NCBI GenBank assembly: GCA_024275485.1
Contig: JAJRZA010000082.1
Location: 1-34,197 of the forward strand
Length of the DNA: 34,197 nucleotides
Direction of reading: 5' to 3'
From: Candidatus Krumholzibacteriota bacterium
GTDB lineage: Bacteria > Krumholzibacteriota > Krumholzibacteriia > LZORAL124-64-63
In this document: positions 32,378-34,197 of the stretch, piece after piece
How positions within the stretch are numbered: the stretch's first letter is position 1
Layout of the letters: every line of letters begins with the position of its first letter
The notes under the pieces: model-generated
What the model was told of the DNA's origin: nothing
What the model saw: the letters and a program-made list of their open reading frames with translations, nothing else
Database searches by the model: none
Program-made: the position numbers and the translations under genes

Positions 32378-33921
32378 GCGCCGCCGCCAAGTCGGGCCAA
32401 AAGATTTTTCCACTTTTCATTCACCATGGTTTTGACTTCGCCGGTCATCTCCACCATCGGTGGCCACTGGCGCTCAAAGCCCATCTCGCCGGCCATTTTC
32501 CGCGTGCCGTCGATGCCCATCTTGCCGCCGTAGCAAGCCAGGTTGACCGAGTGGTCCAGCTGATCCACTGGGCCTTCGCTGAAAAAAACATCCCGACCCG
32601 GGTCGAGGCTGCCGGTCACCCGCCACAAGACCTCGGTCATGTCGTGGGGATCAACATCCTCGTCCACCACCACCACGGTTTTGGTGAACATGATCTGGCC
32701 GGTGCCCCACAGGGCCTGGCACACTTTTCGGGCATGGCCAGGATAGCGCTTCCTGATGCTGATGATGACCAGATTATGAAAACAGGCCGCCACCGGCAGA
32801 TGGTAGTCCACCACTTCGGGCAAAGGAATGCGCAGCAAGGGCAAAAATAGTCGCTCGGTAGCCCAGCCCAGCCAACCATCTTCCATGGGTGGTTTGCCGA
32901 CTATGGTGCTCAGATAAATAGGATCGCGCCGGCTGGTGATGGCCGTAACATGAAAGACGGGAAACTCCTCGGCCAAACTGTACCAGCCGGTGTGGTCGCC
33001 AAAATCGCCTTCGACCCGGCGCTCGTCCGGCTCCACATAGCCCTCGATGATGAAGTCGGCTTCGGCGGGAACCTCCAGGTCGCAGGTCACCGCTTGGGTC
33101 ATGGCCACGGGTTTGCCCGTGAGGAACCCCGCAAAAAGTGCTTCGTCAATATCCGGGGGCAGCGGTGCGGTGGCGGCATAGGTCAACGCCGGAGGACCGC
33201 CAATGGCCACACAAACCGGCATGCGAGTGCCCGCTTTTTCGTGTTCGGCATAATGAGCGGCCCCGGTTTTGTGAATCTGCCAGTGCATGCCGGTGGTTTG
33301 ACCGTCGTACACCTGCATACGGTACATACCGATGTTGCGGCGACCATTGGCTGGATTGCGCGTGATCACCAATGGCATGGTGATGTAGGGCCCGCCGTCC
33401 CCGGGCCAGGTTTTCAGAACCGGCATCAGGTCCAACAATCCGCGCTCATTCAGGTCAACACCCTGAACCACCACTTCCTGGCAGGCTCCATTGGAGACGC
33501 TGCGGGGTATGGAACCACCCCAATCCTTCAGCTTGCCCAACATTCGGACCTTGTCCCACAGTCCATCGGGTGGTCCCATTTTGAGCGGGTCTTCGATGCG
33601 GGACACCGCCTCTTCCAGGTTTTCACAACCCAGAGCCCAGGCCATGCGCTGGCGACTGGCAAAGAGATTGATCAAAAGCGGGACTGGTTTTCCGTCGGCC
33701 TTGAGCGCCACTTCAGTGCGACCGTGTTGCTCACTCAAGAAACCTGGCTGGGGATTTTCAAACAACAATGCCGGATTCTCGCCATTTTTCACAAAACGGT
33801 CAGCCAGTTCCGTCACTTCCAGGGTTGGATCAACCGGTTCACTGATGCGAATCAGTTCACCTTTTTTCTCCAGAAATTCCACGAAGGACTTCAGGTTGTT
33901 GACGGGAATGGTAGAGGACAT
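32374..33921 (-). CDS. UbiD-family prenyl-FMN-dependent decarboxylase
   Basis: A decarboxylase of 515 residues that removes the carboxyl group from a prenylated aromatic acid using prenyl-FMN made by UbiX. The prenyl-FMN-binding segment RRNIGMYRMQVYDGQTTGMHW (about 194-214) is typical. The catalytic E-R-E region is in EPDERRVEGDFGDHTGWY (297-314), close to the family's GDFGDHTG. The length is normal. The start ATG has GAGGA directly upstream. It heads the operon, behind a candidate promoter with adjacent direct repeats. In the futalosine pathway the equivalent enzyme is part of the MqnL/MqnM step. Confidence 0.93.
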   Translation of the reverse strand: MSSTIPVNNLKSFVEFLEKKGELIRISEPVDPTLEVTELADRFVKNGENPALLFENPQPGFLSEQHGRTEVALKADGKPVPLLINLFASRQRMAWALGCENLEEAVSRIEDPLKMGPPDGLWDKVRMLGKLKDWGGSIPRSVSNGACQEVVVQGVDLNERGLLDLMPVLKTWPGDGGPYITMPLVITRNPANGRRNIGMYRMQVYDGQTTGMHWQIHKTGAAHYAEHEKAGTRMPVCVAIGGPPALTYAATAPLPPDIDEALFAGFLTGKPVAMTQAVTCDLEVPAEADFIIEGYVEPDERRVEGDFGDHTGWYSLAEEFPVFHVTAITSRRDPIYLSTIVGKPPMEDGWLGWATERLFLPLLRIPLPEVVDYHLPVAACFHNLVIISIRKRYPGHARKVCQALWGTGQIMFTKTVVVVDEDVDPHDMTEVLWRVTGSLDPGRDVFFSEGPVDQLDHSVNLACYGGKMGIDGTRKMAGEMGFERQWPPMVEMTGEVKTMVNEKWKNLLARLGGGA

Positions 33922-33992
33922 TTTTTTTCCTCGGAAAGATCACTGGCCAATGGGCGCAATCCGGAGCCCTGGTGAGATTTGTTTCGTCGGCC

Positions 33993-34021
33993 AAGTTAGC
34001 AGAGTGCTTCCTTGGGGGCAA
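33993..34021 (-). promoter_or_regulatory. Possible promoter of the ubiD-ubiE-ubiX-ubiA operon
   Basis: On the minus strand TTGCCC (34016-34021) and TAACTT (33993-33998) are 17 bases apart, with TG-C before the -10. The distance to the ubiD start is about 72 bases. A tandem 15-base repeat abuts the -35 on its upstream side. Confidence 0.45.
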
Positions 34022-34050
34022 GAGCGGGACTTGACAGAGCGGGACTTGAT
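34021..34050. repeat. Tandem 15-base direct repeat upstream of the ubiD promoter
   Basis: AGAGCGGGACTTGAC (34021-34035) is followed immediately by AGAGCGGGACTTGAT (34036-34050), a 14-of-15 match. Repeats spaced at about one and a half helical turns next to a -35 element suggest a regulator-binding site, though a simple duplication is possible. Confidence 0.7.
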
Positions 34051-34088
34051 CCTGCAATCTTGAGGCATTTGCGATGCGAGTAACTTCT

Positions 34089-34107
34089 TGAAACCATTTT
34101 GGTTTCA
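34089..34107. repeat. Small hairpin near the right edge
   Basis: A 7-bp inverted repeat TGAAACC/GGTTTCA (34089-34095/34101-34107) with loop ATTTT. It lies about 100 bases upstream of the ubiD promoter. No gene can be supported between 34051 and the window end. Confidence 0.5.
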
Positions 34108-34197
34108 GACGGCACCAAAATCACTTTACCCCAAGATTAAACGAAATCATTGAAGTTATGGGCTCTACTTGGCCCAAAGCCAAGAAATTGACCCCAA

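Noticed and set aside
34021-34050. CRISPR or longer repeat array at the right edge
   Set aside because: Only two short adjacent units without spacers; no array and no cas genes.

Overview
The window comes from a Gram-negative (diderm) bacterium of moderate-to-high GC with densely packed genes. I cannot name the species. Outer-membrane barrels, lipoproteins, six-bladed propellers, a secreted kinase-like protein and a UbiA/UbiX/UbiE/UbiD quinone cluster without other ubiquinone genes would fit a little-studied diderm lineage (FCB-like or a related candidate phylum), but that is inference. No insertion sequence, phage gene or CRISPR array was seen.

Layout. 1-76: tRNA-Asn, then a 637-base gap. 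714-9803: a hybrid histidine kinase, a stand-alone PHP-domain protein, a TFIIB-type zinc-ribbon protein, a secreted propeller-like protein, an RlmL-type rRNA methyltransferase, a GNAT acetyltransferase and a divergent DNA-repair fusion (O6-alkylguanine alkyltransferase plus AlkA-type glycosylase). 9817-17576: a chemotaxis operon in the order cheA-cheW-cheR-cheD-HDOD-cheY-cheX-cheB, transcribed leftward, with a near-consensus sigma-54 promoter upstream and no chemoreceptor. 17922-23045: a leftward four-gene envelope operon of NlpC/P60 lipoprotein, Omp85-like barrel, secreted kinase-like protein and ATP/ADP-translocase-like carrier. 23151-25547: two RNA methyltransferases (RlmD-like, TrmJ-like) separated by a very strong palindrome. 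25591-30097: a lone Hpt protein, a TorF-like outer-membrane protein, a DUF3179 lipoprotein, a six-bladed propeller and a coupled unknown protein. 30106-33921: an overlapping ubiD-ubiE-ubiX-ubiA operon, probably late menaquinone synthesis.

Most important observation. The DUF3179 lipoprotein gene (27047-28018) is interrupted by a single in-frame TGA at 27737-27739. The TGA lies exactly where the family's conserved YCPLC motif has its first cysteine. The same frame continues with well-conserved DUF3179 sequence for 92 codons, and a GC-rich stem-loop starts within 20 bases of the TGA. This is what a selenocysteine codon with a bacterial SECIS looks like (a U-x-x-C redox motif). I propose it as a candidate DUF3179 selenoprotein. 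The alternative is a nonsense mutation.

Secondary observations: a kinase-like catalytic layout in a secreted protein coupled to an outer-membrane barrel; loss of both histidines of one metal site in the PHP protein; the repair-enzyme fusion; sigma-54 control of chemotaxis; and direct repeats abutting predicted promoters.
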